A stretch of DNA of 64,000 nucleotides from Nocardia arthritidis (GCF_011801145.1 NZ_CP046172.1:7192001-7256000), one strand, 5' to 3'. Shown: positions 1 through 13,395, numbered from the stretch's first letter. Notes: generated from the sequence alone by a model not told the origin. A program made the numbers and translations.

Positions 1-3000
1 CAGCAGTAGATGACGCATACCGCGCTCGGTCACCAGATGCTCGGCCAGTTCCCGGCCCAGCCCGCCGGTGCCGCCGGTGATCAACACCGTGCCGTCCGGA
101 TTCGGCTCGGTCGGCACGGTCAGCACATTCTTGCCGATATGCCTTGCCTGACTTACGAATCGGAAGGCATCCTTCGCCTTACGCACATCCCAGCCGGTCA
201 CCGGCAAGGGGGTGAGCACGCCGCGCCGGAACAGCTCGACCAGTTCGGTCAGCATCGCGCCGATGCGGTCGGATCCGGCCTCGTTCAAGTCGAATGGCAG
301 GTATTCCGCGGCGATTTCGTCCGGATCGCGCAGATCGGTCTTGCCCATCTCGGCGAAGCGCGCTCCGGGAGCGAGCAGCCGCAGCGAGGCGTCGATGAAT
401 TCGTCGGCCAGGGAATTGAGCACCACGTCGAATCCGGCGCCGCCGGTCGCCGCGCGGAAGGCGTCCGCGAAGTCCAGGGTGCGGGATGAGGCCAAATGTG
501 TTTCGTCGTAGCCGAATTCGCGCAATGCCTGCCACTTCGCCGGGCTGGCGGTGCCGAACACCTCGGCCCCCAGATGCGCGGCGATCTGCCCGGCCGCCAT
601 ACCGACACCACCGGCGGCCGCATGGATCAGCACCCGCTCGCCGGAGCCGAGCCGGGCAATGTCCACCAATCCGTAGTAGGCGGTGAGGAATACCACGGGC
701 ACGGAGGCCGCCGTGGCGAACGACCAGCCCTCGGGCATCCGCGCCACGGTCCGCTGGTCGGCGATCGCAACCGGTCCGAAAGCGCCCGACAGCAGACCGA
801 AAACCCTGTCGCCGGGCCGGAATCCGGTGACGCCCGGACCGACCTCCAGCACGACGCCCGCACCTTCGCCGCCGAGATCGATATCGCCCGGGTACATGCC
901 GAGCGCCATCAGCACATCCCGGAAGTTCAGCCCGGCCGCGCGGACCGCCACCCGGAGCTGTCCCTCCGTCAGCGGTGCCGAAACCTCCGGCGCGGCAACG
1001 AGTTCCAGCGAATCAATGGTGCCGGGTGTGCGGACGTCCAGCCGCCACGCTCGCGCACCCGCCGGGACGGTGAGATCGGACCTGTCCGGGGTGGACAGCG
1101 CGGGAATCCACGGCCGACCGGCGCGCAGCATCACTTGCGGCTCGCCGGTGCCCGATGCGGCGAGCAGGTCCGCTTCCGTGGTCGCCGCGTCGATATCGGC
1201 CAGCACGAACCGGTTCGGATGCTCGGCCTGGGCCACCCGCACCAGGCCCCACACGGCGGCGTGGCCGAGATCGGTCACCGTCTCGCCGGGCTGACCGGCG
1301 ACGCCGCCCCGGGTGACCACGACGAGTTTCGCGTCCTGGCGGTCGGCTGCCAACCAGGCCTGCACCCGGGCGAGTACCCGTTCGGTGCACTCCTGGACCG
1401 TCGCTCCCGTCGGCGCCTCGAAAAGCTCTGGCGCGGACGCGGATTCGGTGGACTTCTGCTGCCGCAGCGGCCGCCATGCGGTCCGGTACAGCCAGTCGGT
1501 GCGGGTGTCCAGGGCGCCCGCGGGCAGTTCGCGCACGGTCAGCGACTCCACCGCCGCGACCGGCCGGCCCGCCCGGTCCGTCACCAGCACCGATGTTTCG
1601 CGTTCGCCGATCCGGCGCAGCCGCACCCGCAGCGCGGTGGCACCGGTGGCGTAGAGGGTGTAGCCGGACCAGGCGAACGGGACGAGGGTGCCGGTGTCCT
1701 GATCATCCGTCGTGGTGAGCGCGTGCAGCGCCGCGTCCAGCAAAGCGGGATGCACGCCGAAACCGTTGGCATCGGCCGTATCCGGGAGCTCGACCTCGGC
1801 ATAGACGTCCGCACCGGCGCGCCACGCCGCCGTCAGTCCACGAAAACTCGGCCCGTACGCCAAGCCTCGCGCGGCCAGCGCCGGGTACAGATCCGTCACA
1901 TCGAGTGCCTCCGCACCGCGCGGCGGCCACTCGACCAGGCCCTCCGGCTCGCCGCCGTCCACCGGACCCAGCAGGCCGGTGGCATGACGCACCCACTCCC
2001 GATCCCGACCGTCATCGGACCGCGAGTACACACCCAGCGAACGCCGCTGCCCCGCATCGGCCGCACCCACCACCAACTGCACCTGTCGCGCGCCCGTGCC
2101 CAACAGCAGCGGCAGCTCCAAGGTCAGTTCCTCGACCCGTCCAGCGCCGACGTGATCCCCCGCATGCTGGGCCAATTCGACAAAGGCGGTCCCCGGCAAC
2201 AAGACGACACCGCTGACCGCATGATCGGCCAACCAGGCATGCTTACCCACCGACAACCTGCCCGTCAACACCAACCCGTCGGCTTCCGCCAAGGCCACCA
2301 CCGCACCGAGCAACGGATGCTCGGCACGTCCCAGACCGGCGGCAGTCAGATCGGGCTCACGATGATCGGACCGCATCCAATAGTGCTGATGCTGGAAGGC
2401 ATACGTCGGCAGATCCACGGTCGGTATCCCGTTGTCCCCGATAACCACTGACATATCGATCTCGACACCATCGGCCCACAACGCCGCGGCCGCCGACACC
2501 GCCGACAGGACCTCACCCCGGTCTGCCCGCAGCACCGGCACCAACACCGGCTCCGCATTCGAAACGCTATCCGCGGCAAGCGCACTCAACACCGCATCCG
2601 GGCCGAGCTCGACAAACCTTGTGACATCGAGGCTCTCGGCCGCCCGCACCGCATCGGCGAACCGCACCGACTCCCGCACCTGCCCCACCCAATAACCGGG
2701 ATCGGTCACATCGGCCGACGCATCACCGGTCACGGTGGACACGAACGGAATCCGTGGCTCAGCGAACCTCAACGACTCGGCCGCCTCGGCGAACGACTCC
2801 AGCATCGGCTCCATCCGCGCCGAGTGGAACGCATGACTCACCGCAAGAGCCTTGATCCGGCGACCTTGTTCGGCGAACACACCGGCGACCCGATGCACCG
2901 GCTCCTCATCGCCGGAAATGACCACCGCCGCAGGCCCATTCACCGCGGCCAGCGACACACCCGCCTCCAACAGCGGCAGCACTTCGGCCTCGGCGGCTTG

Positions 3001-5070
3001 AATCGCCACCATCGCCCCACCCTCAGGAAGCCGCTGCATCAACCGGCCCCGCGCAGCAACCAAAGTCACCGCATCCGACAACGACAACGCACCCGCCACA
3101 TGTGCCGCGGCCAGCTCACCGATGGAGTGACCGATCACCACATCCACCGGCACACCCCACGAACGCACCAGCTCGAACAGCGCCACCTCGACCGCGAAGA
3201 TCGCGCATTGCGCAAACTCCGTACGGCCCAATGCTTCTGGGTCGGAATCGATCACCTCCCGTAAGGGACGGTCCAGATGCTTGTCGAACTCGGCGCACAC
3301 CTCACCGAATGCCTGGGCGAAAACCGGGAATGCCTCGGCGAGTTCCCGACCCATCCCCACACGCTGACTACCCTGGCCGGTGAATAGGAACGCCAGCTTG
3401 CCGTCAGAGCCGATCGGGCGGGCGGTGACCTTACCGTCGGCCAGTGCCGCGACGCCCTCGACCAACTGTGCCGTGTTGCCGACTACCGCTGCGCGCCAGC
3501 CGAATGCCGTGCGTGTTGTCGCCAATGACCGCGCCACCCGCGCCGGTGACGCATCGGGATGTGCTGCCAGCCAATCCGACAACCGTTGCGCCTGTGCCGC
3601 CACCGCGGTTGTGGAGCGACCCGATAACAACCACGGCAGAACCCGATCGCCATCCGCGACCGGCTCGGCAACCGGCTCCGGGTCGGGCGCCTGCTCCAAG
3701 ATCACGTGCGCGTTCGTGCCACTGATCCCGAACGACGAAATACCCACTCGCCGTGGACGATCCGTCTCCGGCCACGCCAGCGCCTCGGTCAACAACGACA
3801 CCGCACCCGACGACCAATCCACATGCGAGGACGGCGAATCCACGTGCAACGTCGGCGGCAACATTCCATGTCGCATCGCCTGAACCATCTTGATCACACC
3901 GCCGACACCCGCCGCCGCCTGGGTGTGGCCGATATTGGATTTCAGCGATCCCAGCCACAATGGCCGATCCACATCCCGACCCTGCCCATAAGTCGCCAGC
4001 AACGCTTGCGCCTCGATCGGATCACCCAAAGACGTTCCGGTGCCATGCCCTTCGACCGCATCCACCTCCGACGCCGCCAGACCAGCGGCAGCCAACGCCG
4101 CCCGAATCACCCGCTGCTGCGACGGACCATTCGGCGCGGTCAAACCATTCGACGCACCATCCTGATTCACCGCCGAACCACGCACCACCGCCAACACCCG
4201 ATGACCGTTGCGCCGCGCCGCCGACAACCGTTCCACCAGCAGCACACCGGCGCCCTCGGCCCATGCCGTACCGTCGGCGGCCTCCGCGAACGCCTTGCAC
4301 CGGCCGTCCGCCGCCAACCCGCGCTGTCGCGAAAAGTCCACGAACCCAGACGCATTCGCCAGCACGGTCGCACCGCCGACCAAGGCCAGCTCGCATTCGC
4401 CGTTGCGCAGCGACTGCGCCGCCAGATGCAATGCCACCAGCGATGACGAACACGCGGTATCCACCGATACCGCGGGCCCGACCAGGCCGAGGGTGTATGC
4501 GATGCGGCCCGATGCGACGCTGGGCACGTTGCCGCTGAACAGATACGGCTCGAGATCGGATGGGACATGCGCTCCCGAGACCGAGTATTCGTTCGGGATG
4601 ACGCCGACGAATACGCCGGTTGCGCTGCCGCGCAAGGTTTCCGGGTCGATGCCCGCCCGTTCCAGTGCCTCCCACGAGGTCTCCAGCAGCAGCCGCTGCT
4701 GCGGATCCATCGCCAAGGCCTCCCGGGGCGAGATGCCGAAGAACTCCGCGTCGAATCCGCCGACCGCGTCGACGAATCCGCCGAATCTGGTGTAGCTCTT
4801 ACCCGGTTTGCCCGGCTCCGGATCGTACAGCGAGTCGATATCCCAGCCGCGGTCGTCCGGGAACTCGCCGATCGCATCGGTTCCGGATGCGACCAACTGC
4901 CACAGATCCTCCGGCGAGCGAACATCGCCGGGGAACCGGCAGCTCATCCCGATGATCGCGATCGGTTCGCCGACGGTCTCGGTCAGCCGACGGTTCTCGA
5001 TGCGCAGGCGCTCGGTCTCCTTCAGTGAAGCACGCAGCGCGGCAACGATTTTGTCGGTGTTCTCGGTCAT
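1..5070 (-). CDS. Type I modular polyketide synthase, KS-AT-DH-ER-KR, 3' part beyond window
   Basis: This is an extension module that condenses an extender unit and fully reduces the beta-carbon. About 1690 residues are visible. In order: an N-terminal coiled docking helix (residues 1-33), KS with Cys207 in TACSSS and both downstream His motifs (HGTGT, NIGHT), AT with Ser649 in GHSIG, DH with His950 in the HxxxGxxxxP pattern, ER, and the start of the KR Rossmann fold (GGTGGLG near 1660). The AT has HAFH at 746-749, the family signature for malonyl-CoA. The frame is open at the left edge, so the rest of KR, the ACP and any release domain are not seen. Its ATG overlaps the stop of the upstream PKS (TGATG), so the two are translationally coupled. 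The coiled N-terminus should dock onto the C-terminal helices of that upstream PKS. Confidence 0.95.
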   Translation of the reverse strand, partial: MTENTDKIVAALRASLKETERLRIENRRLTETVGEPIAIIGMSCRFPGDVRSPEDLWQLVASGTDAIGEFPDDRGWDIDSLYDPEPGKPGKSYTRFGGFVDAVGGFDAEFFGISPREALAMDPQQRLLLETSWEALERAGIDPETLRGSATGVFVGVIPNEYSVSGAHVPSDLEPYLFSGNVPSVASGRIAYTLGLVGPAVSVDTACSSSLVALHLAAQSLRNGECELALVGGATVLANASGFVDFSRQRGLAADGRCKAFAEAADGTAWAEGAGVLLVERLSAARRNGHRVLAVVRGSAVNQDGASNGLTAPNGPSQQRVIRAALAAAGLAASEVDAVEGHGTGTSLGDPIEAQALLATYGQGRDVDRPLWLGSLKSNIGHTQAAAGVGGVIKMVQAMRHGMLPPTLHVDSPSSHVDWSSGAVSLLTEALAWPETDRPRRVGISSFGISGTNAHVILEQAPDPEPVAEPVADGDRVLPWLLSGRSTTAVAAQAQRLSDWLAAHPDASPARVARSLATTRTAFGWRAAVVGNTAQLVEGVAALADGKVTARPIGSDGKLAFLFTGQGSQRVGMGRELAEAFPVFAQAFGEVCAEFDKHLDRPLREVIDSDPEALGRTEFAQCAIFAVEVALFELVRSWGVPVDVVIGHSIGELAAAHVAGALSLSDAVTLVAARGRLMQRLPEGGAMVAIQAAEAEVLPLLEAGVSLAAVNGPAAVVISGDEEPVHRVAGVFAEQGRRIKALAVSHAFHSARMEPMLESFAEAAESLRFAEPRIPFVSTVTGDASADVTDPGYWVGQVRESVRFADAVRAAESLDVTRFVELGPDAVLSALAADSVSNAEPVLVPVLRADRGEVLSAVSAAAALWADGVEIDMSVVIGDNGIPTVDLPTYAFQHQHYWMRSDHREPDLTAAGLGRAEHPLLGAVVALAEADGLVLTGRLSVGKHAWLADHAVSGVVLLPGTAFVELAQHAGDHVGAGRVEELTLELPLLLGTGARQVQLVVGAADAGQRRSLGVYSRSDDGRDREWVRHATGLLGPVDGGEPEGLVEWPPRGAEALDVTDLYPALAARGLAYGPSFRGLTAAWRAGADVYAEVELPDTADANGFGVHPALLDAALHALTTTDDQDTGTLVPFAWSGYTLYATGATALRVRLRRIGERETSVLVTDRAGRPVAAVESLTVRELPAGALDTRTDWLYRTAWRPLRQQKSTESASAPELFEAPTGATVQECTERVLARVQAWLAADRQDAKLVVVTRGGVAGQPGETVTDLGHAAVWGLVRVAQAEHPNRFVLADIDAATTEADLLAASGTGEPQVMLRAGRPWIPALSTPDRSDLTVPAGARAWRLDVRTPGTIDSLELVAAPEVSAPLTEGQLRVAVRAAGLNFRDVLMALGMYPGDIDLGGEGAGVVLEVGPGVTGFRPGDRVFGLLSGAFGPVAIADQRTVARMPEGWSFATAASVPVVFLTAYYGLVDIARLGSGERVLIHAAAGGVGMAAGQIAAHLGAEVFGTASPAKWQALREFGYDETHLASSRTLDFADAFRAATGGAGFDVVLNSLADEFIDASLRLLAPGARFAEMGKTDLRDPDEIAAEYLPFDLNEAGSDRIGAMLTELVELFRRGVLTPLPVTGWDVRKAKDAFRFVSQARHIGKNVLTVPTEPNPDGTVLITGGTGGLGRELAEHLVTERGMRHLLL

Positions 5071-8000
5071 CAGGCAACCCTCCACTGTCCTGAGGAGTCG
5101 GCATCGTGCAAGGCGCGCGCGATGAGCTCGTCGGTGTCCATCTCGTCGATCGACTGTTCCGCCGCGGTGAACCGCTCGGGCTCGCCGTCGCCCTCGCGCT
5201 TGATCAGGTCGAGCAGACCGTCGAGCAGTCCGGCCGCGCGCAGCCGGTCCACCGGGATGGTCGCGAGCGCCCGTCGGAGCGCGGCGTCCTCGACCGGTTC
5301 CGGCTCGGCCTCGTCGGGTAGCAGTCGGACCCGCAATTCGGCGGCCAGCTCGGCCGGTGTCGGATAGTCGAAGACCGCGGTGCCCGGCAGCCGGACGCTC
5401 GTCGCCGCGGCGATCCGGTTGCGCAGCTCCACCGCGCTCAATGAGTCGAAACCCAAGTCGCGGAATGGTTGTCGGGCATCGATCTGCGTCGACGGATCGT
5501 AATCGAGCACGGCGATCACGTGCCTGCGCACTATGTCCAGCAGCATTCGGTCGCGGTCCCGGACCGGCGCTGCCGCCAACCGCTCGGCCAGGCTCGGGCC
5601 GCCGGTCACCGCGGCGTCGACGGTGCGCCGCGCGGGCGCCCGGACCAGACCGCGCAGTAGTGCGGCGGTTTCGACGGCCCGCATCCCGCCGATGTTCAGG
5701 TGCGCGGCCACCACCATCGGCACCGGCTCGGCCTGCGCCAGATCGAACAGTCCGAGCCCGTCGGCATTACTCAACGGGGCCATTCCGGAGCGTGCCATCC
5801 TGGCGATATCGGCTTCGCCGAGGTGACCGGTCATGCCGCTGCGCTGCTCCCAGAAGCCCGAGGCCACCGAGAGTCCGGGCAGTCCGCGGGCCCGCCGGTA
5901 GGTCGCCAGCGCGTCCAGGAAGGTGTTCGCCGCGGCGTAGTTGCCCTGTCCGGCCTCACCGAAAACCCCTGCGGCCGAAGAGAACATCACGAACCCGGCC
6001 AGGTCGAGGTGTTCGGTGAGCTCGTGCAGGTGCACGGCGGCATCCACCTTCGACCGCATACCGGTATAGAGCCGTTCCGCCGTCATCGACCGCACCAGGC
6101 CGTCGTCGAGCTGGCCGGCCGCGTGGACCACCGCGGTCAGCGGGTGACTGTCCGGAATGGATTCGAGCACATCGCGCAGCGCATCCCGATCGGCGGCATC
6201 ACAGGCCACCACGGTGGCACGGGCCCCGAGTTCGGCGAGCTCGGCCACCAACCGTTCGACGCCCTCCGCCCCCGGCCCACGGCGCGAGGTCAGCACCAGA
6301 TGCCGAATGCCTTGCGCCGCAACGATATGCCGGGCCACCAGCCCGCCGAGCGCGCCGGTGCCGCCGGTGATCAGCACCGTACCGTCCGGATCCCACCGAG
6401 CCGGAATGGTCAGCACCTGCTTGCCGACGTGTTTACCCTGGCTCATCGTGCGGAACAGTTCGGGGGCGTGGCGGACGTCCCACACCGTGGGCGGCTCGGG
6501 TTGCAGCCGACCGGAGTCGAAGAGCTCTCGCAGTTCGCGCCACATCTGCCGGATCCGTTCCGGCCCCGCGTCCAACAGCAGATCGAATGCCGCATAGGTG
6601 ATGCCCGGATACCGCTCGGCGATCTTCGCGGCATCGCGCAGGTCGGTCTTGCCCATTTCGACGAACCGGCCGCCCACGCGAAGCAAACCCAGTGAGGCAT
6701 CGGTGAATTCGCCGGCGAGTGAGTTCAACACCACGTGCACCCGACCGAACTTGCCCGCGAATTCGAGGTCGCGGGACGACGCGATCTCCTCGTCGCGCAG
6801 GCCGAGCCGGTGCAGCACGGACCATTTGCCCGGGCTCGCGGTGGCCAGCACCTGGGCCCCGAGCGCACGGGCGAGCTGCACCGCGGCCATCCCCACGCCG
6901 CCGGCCGCGGCGTGCACGAGCACCGTCTCACCCGCCGCCAGCGCGCCGAGGTCGACCAGACCGTAGTAGGCGGTGAGGTAGACCAGCGGGATCGCCGCCG
7001 CCCGGTGGAACGACCAGCCGGGCGGTATCGGCGCGACGAGCCGACTGTCGGTGACCGCCACCGGGCCGAAAATACGCGGGTCGAATACGCCCATGACGCG
7101 GTCGCCGACGCGCAGATCGGTTACGGCCGAACCGATTTCGGTAACGATTCCGGCACCCTCGTTGCCCATCGTCGTGTCGACGACGTCGCGGCTGAGCCGC
7201 ATGCCGAGGGCTCGCAGCACATCCTGGAAGTTCAGCCCGCAGGCCCGCACGGCGATCCTGATCTCGTGCGGTTCGAGCGGGCGGAGTTGCTCTGGGGCGG
7301 AGACGATCGCCAATTCGTCCAGGCTGCCGTTTTCGCTGGACCGCAGCCGCCACGGCAGCGCGTCGTCCACGAGCGTCAGGCTCCTGGCAGTACCCGCCCT
7401 GGCAAGCCGCGGTGCGCGCAACGCTCCGGACCGAATGGCCAATCGGGGTTCACCCGCGGTCGGTGCGGCGGCCAGCGCGTCCGCGTCCGGCCGCTCGTCG
7501 ACGTCGATCAGCAGCAGCCGCCCCGGCTCCTCCGCCTGCAGGCTGCTCAGCAGGCCCCATGCCGAGGCCGCCGCCAGGTCGGTGAGCTCAGCGGCGGAGT
7601 CGACCGCGACCGCACCCGTGCTGACGAATACCGCGACCGTGTCCTCGAAACGTGTGTCGGCCAACAGGTTTTGGGCCGTGTCCAGGCAATCCCGCACCGC
7701 GCCATGGACATTGCCCGCCAGTTCGCCGTCCGGCGTGGACGAGATCGGAAGGAAAAGATGTTGCGGCACAGGCATTCCGGCATCGATCGCCGCGCCGAGC
7801 TCGGCCAGGTCCGCGAACTCCGGTCCGAAGCCGATCGTGCCCACCCTGGCACACCGATCGGCATGCACGACCGCCTCCGGCAGGTGCACCGGAGCCCAGC
7901 GCACATGGAACAGCGAATCGCCCAGCCGCGCCGCGGCGCCGTTCATCGCGGCCGGGTCCGCGGCGCGCAGGGTCAGCCGCTCGATATCGGCGACCGGTGC

Positions 8001-11000
8001 GCCGGTGTGGTCGGCGATGCGGATGGTCACCCCGTCGCCGGATACCGGCCGTATCCGGACCCGCAATCGGCGCGCCCCAACGGCATACAGCCGCACCCCG
8101 CTCCAATTGAACGGCAGCTCAACCTGTTTCGAATCCGCCGAGGCGGCCGATCCGATACCGTGCAGCGCCGCGTCGAGCAATGCGGGATGTAGACCGAAAC
8201 CCGTGGCATCGGCCGTATCCGGAAGTACCACCTCGGCATAGACGTCGGTACCGGCCCGCCATGCCGCGGCCAGTCCACGGAAAGACGACCCGTAGTGATA
8301 ACCCTGTGCCGCCAGGTCGTCGTACAACCCGGTGACATCGAGCGCGTCGGCATCGCGCGGCGGCCATTCGAGCAAACCCGCCGGTTCCGCGTCATCGGCC
8401 GGAACAAGTGAACCCGTCGCATGGCGCACCCACTCCCGGCCGTCATCGGGCCGGGAATACACCCGCAGCGAACGCCGCTGCCGCTCATCGGCCGCCCCGA
8501 CCACGAACCGCACCTGGCGCGCACCCGCGTCCAGCAGCAGCGGCAGCTCCAACGTGAGCTCCTCGACCTGTCCGGCGCCGACCTGATCACCGGCATGCCG
8601 CGCCAGCTCGACGAATGCGGTACCCGGCACCAACACCGCGCCGTCGACCGCATGATCGGCCAGCCACGGATGCGTGCGCACCGACAACCTGCCGGTCAAC
8701 ACCAGCCCTTCGGCCTCCGGCAAAACGACCGCCGCGCCGAGCAACGGATGATCGGCGGGGTCGAGCCCGAGGGTCGTCGCGGCTCCGGCCTGCGGGCCGG
8801 TGTCCTCCAGCCAGTACGTCGTCCGGTCGAAGGCATAGGTAGGCAGCGCGTCGTCGTCGGCGGCGATCCCGGCGAAAACGGTTTCCCAGTCGAACGGCAC
8901 CCCGCGCACGTGCAGGGTGGCCAGCGCCCGGGCCAGGTTATCCGCATCGCCGCTGCCGGATCGCAGCACGGGCACCGCCACCGCGTCGGCCGCGGCGGAG
9001 TCGTCGAGGCAGTCGAGGACCAGCTGGCTGAGCACGGAGTCCGGGCCGAGTTCGACGAAGGTGCCCACGCCCAGTTCCCGCAACGACCGCACGGCGTCCA
9101 GGAAGCGGACCGGGTTGCGAATGTGCCGGATCCAATATTCGGGCGTGGCGATTTCCGCGGCGACCAGACCGCCGGTGACCGTGGACACGAACGGAATTCG
9201 CGGCGGATGATAGGTCGCCAGCTCGGCGATCTGCTCGTACTCCGCGAGCAGGCCCGCCACCAGCGGCGAGTGCGAGGCGTGGTTGATGGCCAGCCGTTTG
9301 GTCCGGCGGCCCCGCGCCCGCAGCCCGTCCACGATGGCCAGCACCTCGTCCTCCGCACCCGAGAGCACGATCGATTCGACGCCGTTCACCGCCGCGACGG
9401 ACACCTGCTCGGTCAGCAGCGGAACCACCTCCGACTCGGTGGCCTGCACCGCGACCATCACGCCGCCGACCGGAAGCTCGTCGGACAGCCTGACCCGCGC
9501 GGCCGCGAGCATCGCCGCATCCTCCAGCGACAGCACGCCCGCCACATGCGCGGCCGCCAGCTCGCCGGACGAATGACCCGCGACATAGTCGGCGCGGAAA
9601 CCGAGGTGCTCGAGCAACCGGAACAGCGCGACCTGAACGGCGAACAGCGCGCACTGGTGATACGAAAACACCTGCAGCAGTTCGGCTTCGGCCGAGCCCG
9701 GCGCGGCGAACAGTACCGTCTCCAGTGGACGGTCGAGCTGCAGGTTCAGGTAGTCGCAGGCCTTGTCGAACGCGGCGGCGAAGACGTCGAAGCGCTGGTA
9801 GAGCTCGCGGCCCGCGCCGAGTCGCTGGCTGCCGCCGCCGGTGAACAGCACACCCACCTGGCCGGGGCGCGAGTCGGCCGGGCCGATCACCGCCGCCGAT
9901 TCCGCTCCGTCGACCAGTCGCGTGAGCGCCGCGCGGAGCTCGTCCCGGTCCGCGGCGAACAGCGCCGCGCGCGCGTCGAGTGCGGTCCGCCGCGTCGCCG
10001 CGGCCGCGGCCAGTGCGGGCACGGCCGACTCGGTAACGGAATCCAAGTGTTCGCGCAGCTTGTCGGCCTGCCGCCGCAGTGCGGCGGGATCGGCGCCGGA
10101 GAGCAGCACGGGCCAGCCGTGGAAGGGGGCGTCATCGGCCGCCTCGACCGCGTCCTCGACCGCCTCCTCCAGGATGACGTGGGCGTTGGTGCCGCTCATG
10201 CCGAACGAGGAGACACCGGCGCGCCGCGGCCGACCCCCCGGCGTGTGCCACGGCCGCGCCTCGGTCAACAGCGCCAGCTTCCCCGCGGACCAATCCACTT
10301 GCGTCGACGGCGTTTCGGCGTGCAGTGTGCGGGGCAATACCCCGTGCCGCATCGCCTGCACCGTCTTGATCACACCGGCGAGGCCGGCGGCCGATTGCGT
10401 GTGTCCGATATTCGATTTGATCGAGCCGATCCACAGCGGATCGATGCGGCCCTGCCCGTACGCGCCGATCAGCGCGTGCGCCTCGATCGGGTCGCCGAGC
10501 GTGGTGCCGGTGCCGTGCGCCTCCACCGCGTCCACCTCCGCGGGCGCCAGACCGGCCACCGCCAGCGCCCGCATGATGACCCGACGCTGGGCCGGGCCGT
10601 TCGGCGCGGTCAACCCGTTGGAGGTGCCATCGGAATTGACCGCGCTGCCGCGGATCACCGCGAGCACCCGATGACCGTTGCGCCGGGCGTCGAGCAATCG
10701 TTCCACCAGCAGCACGCCGACACCCTCACCCCACGCGGTGCCGTCGGCGGCGTCGGCGAACGGCTTGCAGCGGCCGTCCGGCGCAAGCCCGCGCTGCCGA
10801 CTGAAGGCGACGAAATCATCCGGCCCGGGCAGCACCGTCGCCCCGCCGACGACGGCGAGGCGGCACTCGCCCAGCCGCAGCGATTGCGCGGCGAGGTGCA
10901 GCGCCACCAGCGAGGACGAGCAGGCCGTATCGACCGTCATGGTCGGCCCCTCGAAACCGAAGAAGTAGGCGAGCCGTCCGGAGATGACACTCGACGCGGT

Positions 11001-11810
11001 GCCGGTCATCCGGTAGGCCGCGAGCTTCTCCTCGGTGTCGCGCGTGCGCGGTCCGTACTCACGGGTCTCCGCGCCGACGAAAACCCCGGTGCCCGAACCG
11101 GTTACGGTCTCCGGCTGGATACCGGCCCGCTCGAACAGTTCCCAGGTGCACCGCAGCAGCAACCGCTGCTGCGGGTCCATGGCCAGCGCTTCGCGCGGCG
11201 AGACGCCGAAGAAGGACGCGTCGAATTCCGCTGCGTCGTAAAGGAATCCGCCGCGCCGGGTATAGCTGGTCCCGGGCGTGGCCGGGTCCGGATCGTAGAG
11301 CGCCGCCAGATCCCAGCCGCGGTCGGTGGGGAATTCGGAGGTGGCGTCGACACCGTCGGCGACCAACTGCCACAGCTGCTCGGGTGAACCGACTCCGCCG
11401 GGATAGCGGCAGGCCATGCCGACGATCGCGATCGGCTCATCGATATGCGAGCCGCCGTCGGCGTCCGTCCCCGATTCGGCGCCGGATCCGAACAGCTCAC
11501 CGCACAGTAGGCGCACCAGCCGCTGTGGCGTCGGATAATCGAAGACCAGCGTCACCGGCAGTTCCAGTCCGGTAGCCGCGACCAGTCGGCGGTGCAGTTC
11601 GACCGCGGCGAGCGAGTCGAATCCCAATTCCAGAAATGGGCGGGCCGGCTCGAACCGCTCCGGGACCCGTTCGCCCAGTGCGGCCCGGGTCTGGGCGGTG
11701 ACCAGTTCGGTCAGCGCCCGGACCCGCTCGGGATCCGGCGCGGTGGCCAATTCGGCGATTACCGCCCGCCAATCATTCGGTTCCCGCTGTTCATTCAATT
11801 CTGCTCGCAT
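5070..11810 (-). CDS. Type I polyketide synthase, loading ACP plus first module (ACP-KS-AT-DH-ER-KR-ACP)
   Basis: This 2246-residue protein starts with a free-standing ACP (Ser66 in LGFDSL). A complete fully reducing module follows: KS (Cys297, His432, His470), AT (Ser747 in GHSSGE), DH (His1053 and Asp1213), ER (about 1500-1800, with NADPH loop AAAGGVG), KR (Ser1944/1945, Tyr1958, Asn1962) and ACP (Ser2123). A C-terminal acidic helical tail looks like a docking domain. The KS keeps its Cys, so it is not a KSQ decarboxylating loader; the leading ACP more likely receives a starter from the ligase gene just upstream. KR has an LDD motif (1901-1903), typical of B-type ketoreductases. AT has HASH (844-847), neither the malonyl HAFH nor the methylmalonyl YASH signature, so its extender unit is uncertain. 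The ATG has GGGGAA just upstream. Confidence 0.95.
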   Translation of the reverse strand: MRAELNEQREPNDWRAVIAELATAPDPERVRALTELVTAQTRAALGERVPERFEPARPFLELGFDSLAAVELHRRLVAATGLELPVTLVFDYPTPQRLVRLLCGELFGSGAESGTDADGGSHIDEPIAIVGMACRYPGGVGSPEQLWQLVADGVDATSEFPTDRGWDLAALYDPDPATPGTSYTRRGGFLYDAAEFDASFFGVSPREALAMDPQQRLLLRCTWELFERAGIQPETVTGSGTGVFVGAETREYGPRTRDTEEKLAAYRMTGTASSVISGRLAYFFGFEGPTMTVDTACSSSLVALHLAAQSLRLGECRLAVVGGATVLPGPDDFVAFSRQRGLAPDGRCKPFADAADGTAWGEGVGVLLVERLLDARRNGHRVLAVIRGSAVNSDGTSNGLTAPNGPAQRRVIMRALAVAGLAPAEVDAVEAHGTGTTLGDPIEAHALIGAYGQGRIDPLWIGSIKSNIGHTQSAAGLAGVIKTVQAMRHGVLPRTLHAETPSTQVDWSAGKLALLTEARPWHTPGGRPRRAGVSSFGMSGTNAHVILEEAVEDAVEAADDAPFHGWPVLLSGADPAALRRQADKLREHLDSVTESAVPALAAAAATRRTALDARAALFAADRDELRAALTRLVDGAESAAVIGPADSRPGQVGVLFTGGGSQRLGAGRELYQRFDVFAAAFDKACDYLNLQLDRPLETVLFAAPGSAEAELLQVFSYHQCALFAVQVALFRLLEHLGFRADYVAGHSSGELAAAHVAGVLSLEDAAMLAAARVRLSDELPVGGVMVAVQATESEVVPLLTEQVSVAAVNGVESIVLSGAEDEVLAIVDGLRARGRRTKRLAINHASHSPLVAGLLAEYEQIAELATYHPPRIPFVSTVTGGLVAAEIATPEYWIRHIRNPVRFLDAVRSLRELGVGTFVELGPDSVLSQLVLDCLDDSAAADAVAVPVLRSGSGDADNLARALATLHVRGVPFDWETVFAGIAADDDALPTYAFDRTTYWLEDTGPQAGAATTLGLDPADHPLLGAAVVLPEAEGLVLTGRLSVRTHPWLADHAVDGAVLVPGTAFVELARHAGDQVGAGQVEELTLELPLLLDAGARQVRFVVGAADERQRRSLRVYSRPDDGREWVRHATGSLVPADDAEPAGLLEWPPRDADALDVTGLYDDLAAQGYHYGSSFRGLAAAWRAGTDVYAEVVLPDTADATGFGLHPALLDAALHGIGSAASADSKQVELPFNWSGVRLYAVGARRLRVRIRPVSGDGVTIRIADHTGAPVADIERLTLRAADPAAMNGAAARLGDSLFHVRWAPVHLPEAVVHADRCARVGTIGFGPEFADLAELGAAIDAGMPVPQHLFLPISSTPDGELAGNVHGAVRDCLDTAQNLLADTRFEDTVAVFVSTGAVAVDSAAELTDLAAASAWGLLSSLQAEEPGRLLLIDVDERPDADALAAAPTAGEPRLAIRSGALRAPRLARAGTARSLTLVDDALPWRLRSSENGSLDELAIVSAPEQLRPLEPHEIRIAVRACGLNFQDVLRALGMRLSRDVVDTTMGNEGAGIVTEIGSAVTDLRVGDRVMGVFDPRIFGPVAVTDSRLVAPIPPGWSFHRAAAIPLVYLTAYYGLVDLGALAAGETVLVHAAAGGVGMAAVQLARALGAQVLATASPGKWSVLHRLGLRDEEIASSRDLEFAGKFGRVHVVLNSLAGEFTDASLGLLRVGGRFVEMGKTDLRDAAKIAERYPGITYAAFDLLLDAGPERIRQMWRELRELFDSGRLQPEPPTVWDVRHAPELFRTMSQGKHVGKQVLTIPARWDPDGTVLITGGTGALGGLVARHIVAAQGIRHLVLTSRRGPGAEGVERLVAELAELGARATVVACDAADRDALRDVLESIPDSHPLTAVVHAAGQLDDGLVRSMTAERLYTGMRSKVDAAVHLHELTEHLDLAGFVMFSSAAGVFGEAGQGNYAAANTFLDALATYRRARGLPGLSVASGFWEQRSGMTGHLGEADIARMARSGMAPLSNADGLGLFDLAQAEPVPMVVAAHLNIGGMRAVETAALLRGLVRAPARRTVDAAVTGGPSLAERLAAAPVRDRDRMLLDIVRRHVIAVLDYDPSTQIDARQPFRDLGFDSLSAVELRNRIAAATSVRLPGTAVFDYPTPAELAAELRVRLLPDEAEPEPVEDAALRRALATIPVDRLRAAGLLDGLLDLIKREGDGEPERFTAAEQSIDEMDTDELIARALHDADSSGQWRVA

Positions 11811-11840
11811 TTTTCCCCGTTGGACTATTCCCGAATCGAG

Positions 11841-13361
11841 CTATCTTGCCTGCGCCGCCAGAGCGCGTTTGTCCGGCTTTCCCGCGTCGGTGAGGGGCAA
11901 TTCGGTACAGAATCGGACAACGGCGGGTACATGCGCGGCGGACAGTTCGGCGGCGATATGTTCCTTCAACCGTTCGGCGAGATTTTCACCGTCTCCGTCG
12001 GGCACCACCACGGCATGAATATTTTCGACGTAATCGCTGTCGGCGACACCGAATACGGCGGCCTGTGCGATACCCGGATATGCGAGCAGCGATTTCTCCA
12101 CCTCGGACGGATAGATCTTCACACCGTTCGTCTTGATCATTTCGGAGAGCCGGTCGACCAGATGCAGGTAGCCGTCGTCGTCGAAATAGCCGATATCGCC
12201 GGTGTGCAGCCACCCGTCGATCAAGACCCGCTCCGTCAGCTCTGGTGCGCGCCAGTAGCCCTGCATCATCATCGGCGAGCGCAGGCAGACCTCGCCGGTG
12301 GCTCCGGCGGCCAGCACGGTCCGGGTCTCCGGATCGCAGATGCGCAATTCGGCGAAGGGAACCGGCTTGCCGACCGTGTGCAGCAATTCCGGTCGCCGAT
12401 GTTCCTCGGGCGTCAACCCGGCGATGGCCCAGGACTCCGTCGACCCGTACACCTGGGCCAGCACCTCACCGAACGCCTCGACGGCTTGCCGCAGCCGGGC
12501 GGGCGCGGCAACGCAACCGCCGTAATAGATTTCGTGCAGGCTGGACAGATCGGCGCCGCCGCGGTCCGGATGGTCGACGAGCAGGTACAGCTGCGGCGTG
12601 GCGAGATACAGCCGGTTGACCCGATAACGCTGAATCGTCGCCAGCACATCGCCGGCCTCGAATCGCTCCCGCAGGATCAGCGTCCCGCCGCCGGCGAGCA
12701 CACCGTCGGCCATACCCGAAACCGATTGGGTCACCGGCGTTGTCACCATCATGACGAGCCGTCCGCCGCCCTGACGAGCGCCGCCGATCATCATGGCGAG
12801 CGCGGCGAAGCTGCGCCCGACCCCCTTCGGCAAACCGGTGGTCCCGCTGGTGTACACCACCGTGGCGATGCCGCCGGTGGTCGCCTCGACCGGCGAATCC
12901 GACTCGCCCGCAAGAAGATCCGGGATATCCGCGTCTGCGAAGCCCCAGCCGAGCAACCGGCCCTCGGTACCGGCGACGACCTTGCCCGCGTGCACGCGGC
13001 GGTCGGCGTCGGTGACCAGAACGGCGCTGCCCGACCGCTCCCACACCTCGCGCTGGGTTTCGACCGAAACCTCGTCCAGCGGGTTTGCGGCGTTCACCCC
13101 GCCGATATGCATGACCGTCGCGCCGAGCAGATTGCCCGCGTAGCGCGCGAGCAGCGTCGCCGGACTGTTGGTCACGGTGAGCAGGGCGACCGTGTGCCCA
13201 GCGCCGATCCCGTTGTCCCGCAACGCGCAAGCCGTTCGGTACACCAGCTCACGGCAGCGGGCCGCAGTGAAAACCTCGTCGCGCCAATGCAATACGACCC
13301 GATCCGGATCGGCGGCGAAAACGTCGAGCAGCTCGTCTACGTAATGCCCCTCGCTGACCAT
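11841..13361 (-). CDS. AMP-dependent acyl ligase, probable starter-unit activation
   Basis: This is an ANL-superfamily adenylate-forming enzyme of about 506 residues. It would activate a carboxylic acid as acyl-AMP and pass it to CoA or a carrier protein. The A3 phosphate loop YTSGTTGLPKG, the YGSTE motif, HTGDIGYFDDDG and the C-terminal GKPDKRAL lysine region are all visible. Length and sequence look more like an aryl/short acyl-CoA ligase than a classical fatty-acyl-AMP ligase, but the substrate cannot be read from sequence. It lies between a glycosyltransferase (34 nt gap) and the PKS with an N-terminal ACP (30 nt gap), so loading that ACP is the simplest role. Start choice: the frame could open at 13418, overlapping the upstream gene, but GGAG sits directly before tandem ATGs at 13364 and 13361. 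Confidence 0.88.
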   Translation of the reverse strand: MVSEGHYVDELLDVFAADPDRVVLHWRDEVFTAARCRELVYRTACALRDNGIGAGHTVALLTVTNSPATLLARYAGNLLGATVMHIGGVNAANPLDEVSVETQREVWERSGSAVLVTDADRRVHAGKVVAGTEGRLLGWGFADADIPDLLAGESDSPVEATTGGIATVVYTSGTTGLPKGVGRSFAALAMMIGGARQGGGRLVMMVTTPVTQSVSGMADGVLAGGGTLILRERFEAGDVLATIQRYRVNRLYLATPQLYLLVDHPDRGGADLSSLHEIYYGGCVAAPARLRQAVEAFGEVLAQVYGSTESWAIAGLTPEEHRRPELLHTVGKPVPFAELRICDPETRTVLAAGATGEVCLRSPMMMQGYWRAPELTERVLIDGWLHTGDIGYFDDDGYLHLVDRLSEMIKTNGVKIYPSEVEKSLLAYPGIAQAAVFGVADSDYVENIHAVVVPDGDGENLAERLKEHIAAELSAAHVPAVVRFCTELPLTDAGKPDKRALAAQAR

Positions 13362-13395
13362 CATTGCTCCATTCGTGAATTCGCCGTCGTACCAG

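Noticed and set aside
8421..11387. Very long plus-strand open frame (nearly 1000 codons) opposite the first PKS
   Set aside because: It is an antisense shadow caused by high-GC codon bias. The minus strand gives unbroken PKS domains with all catalytic motifs, while this frame has no motif and is Arg/Gln/His-rich.
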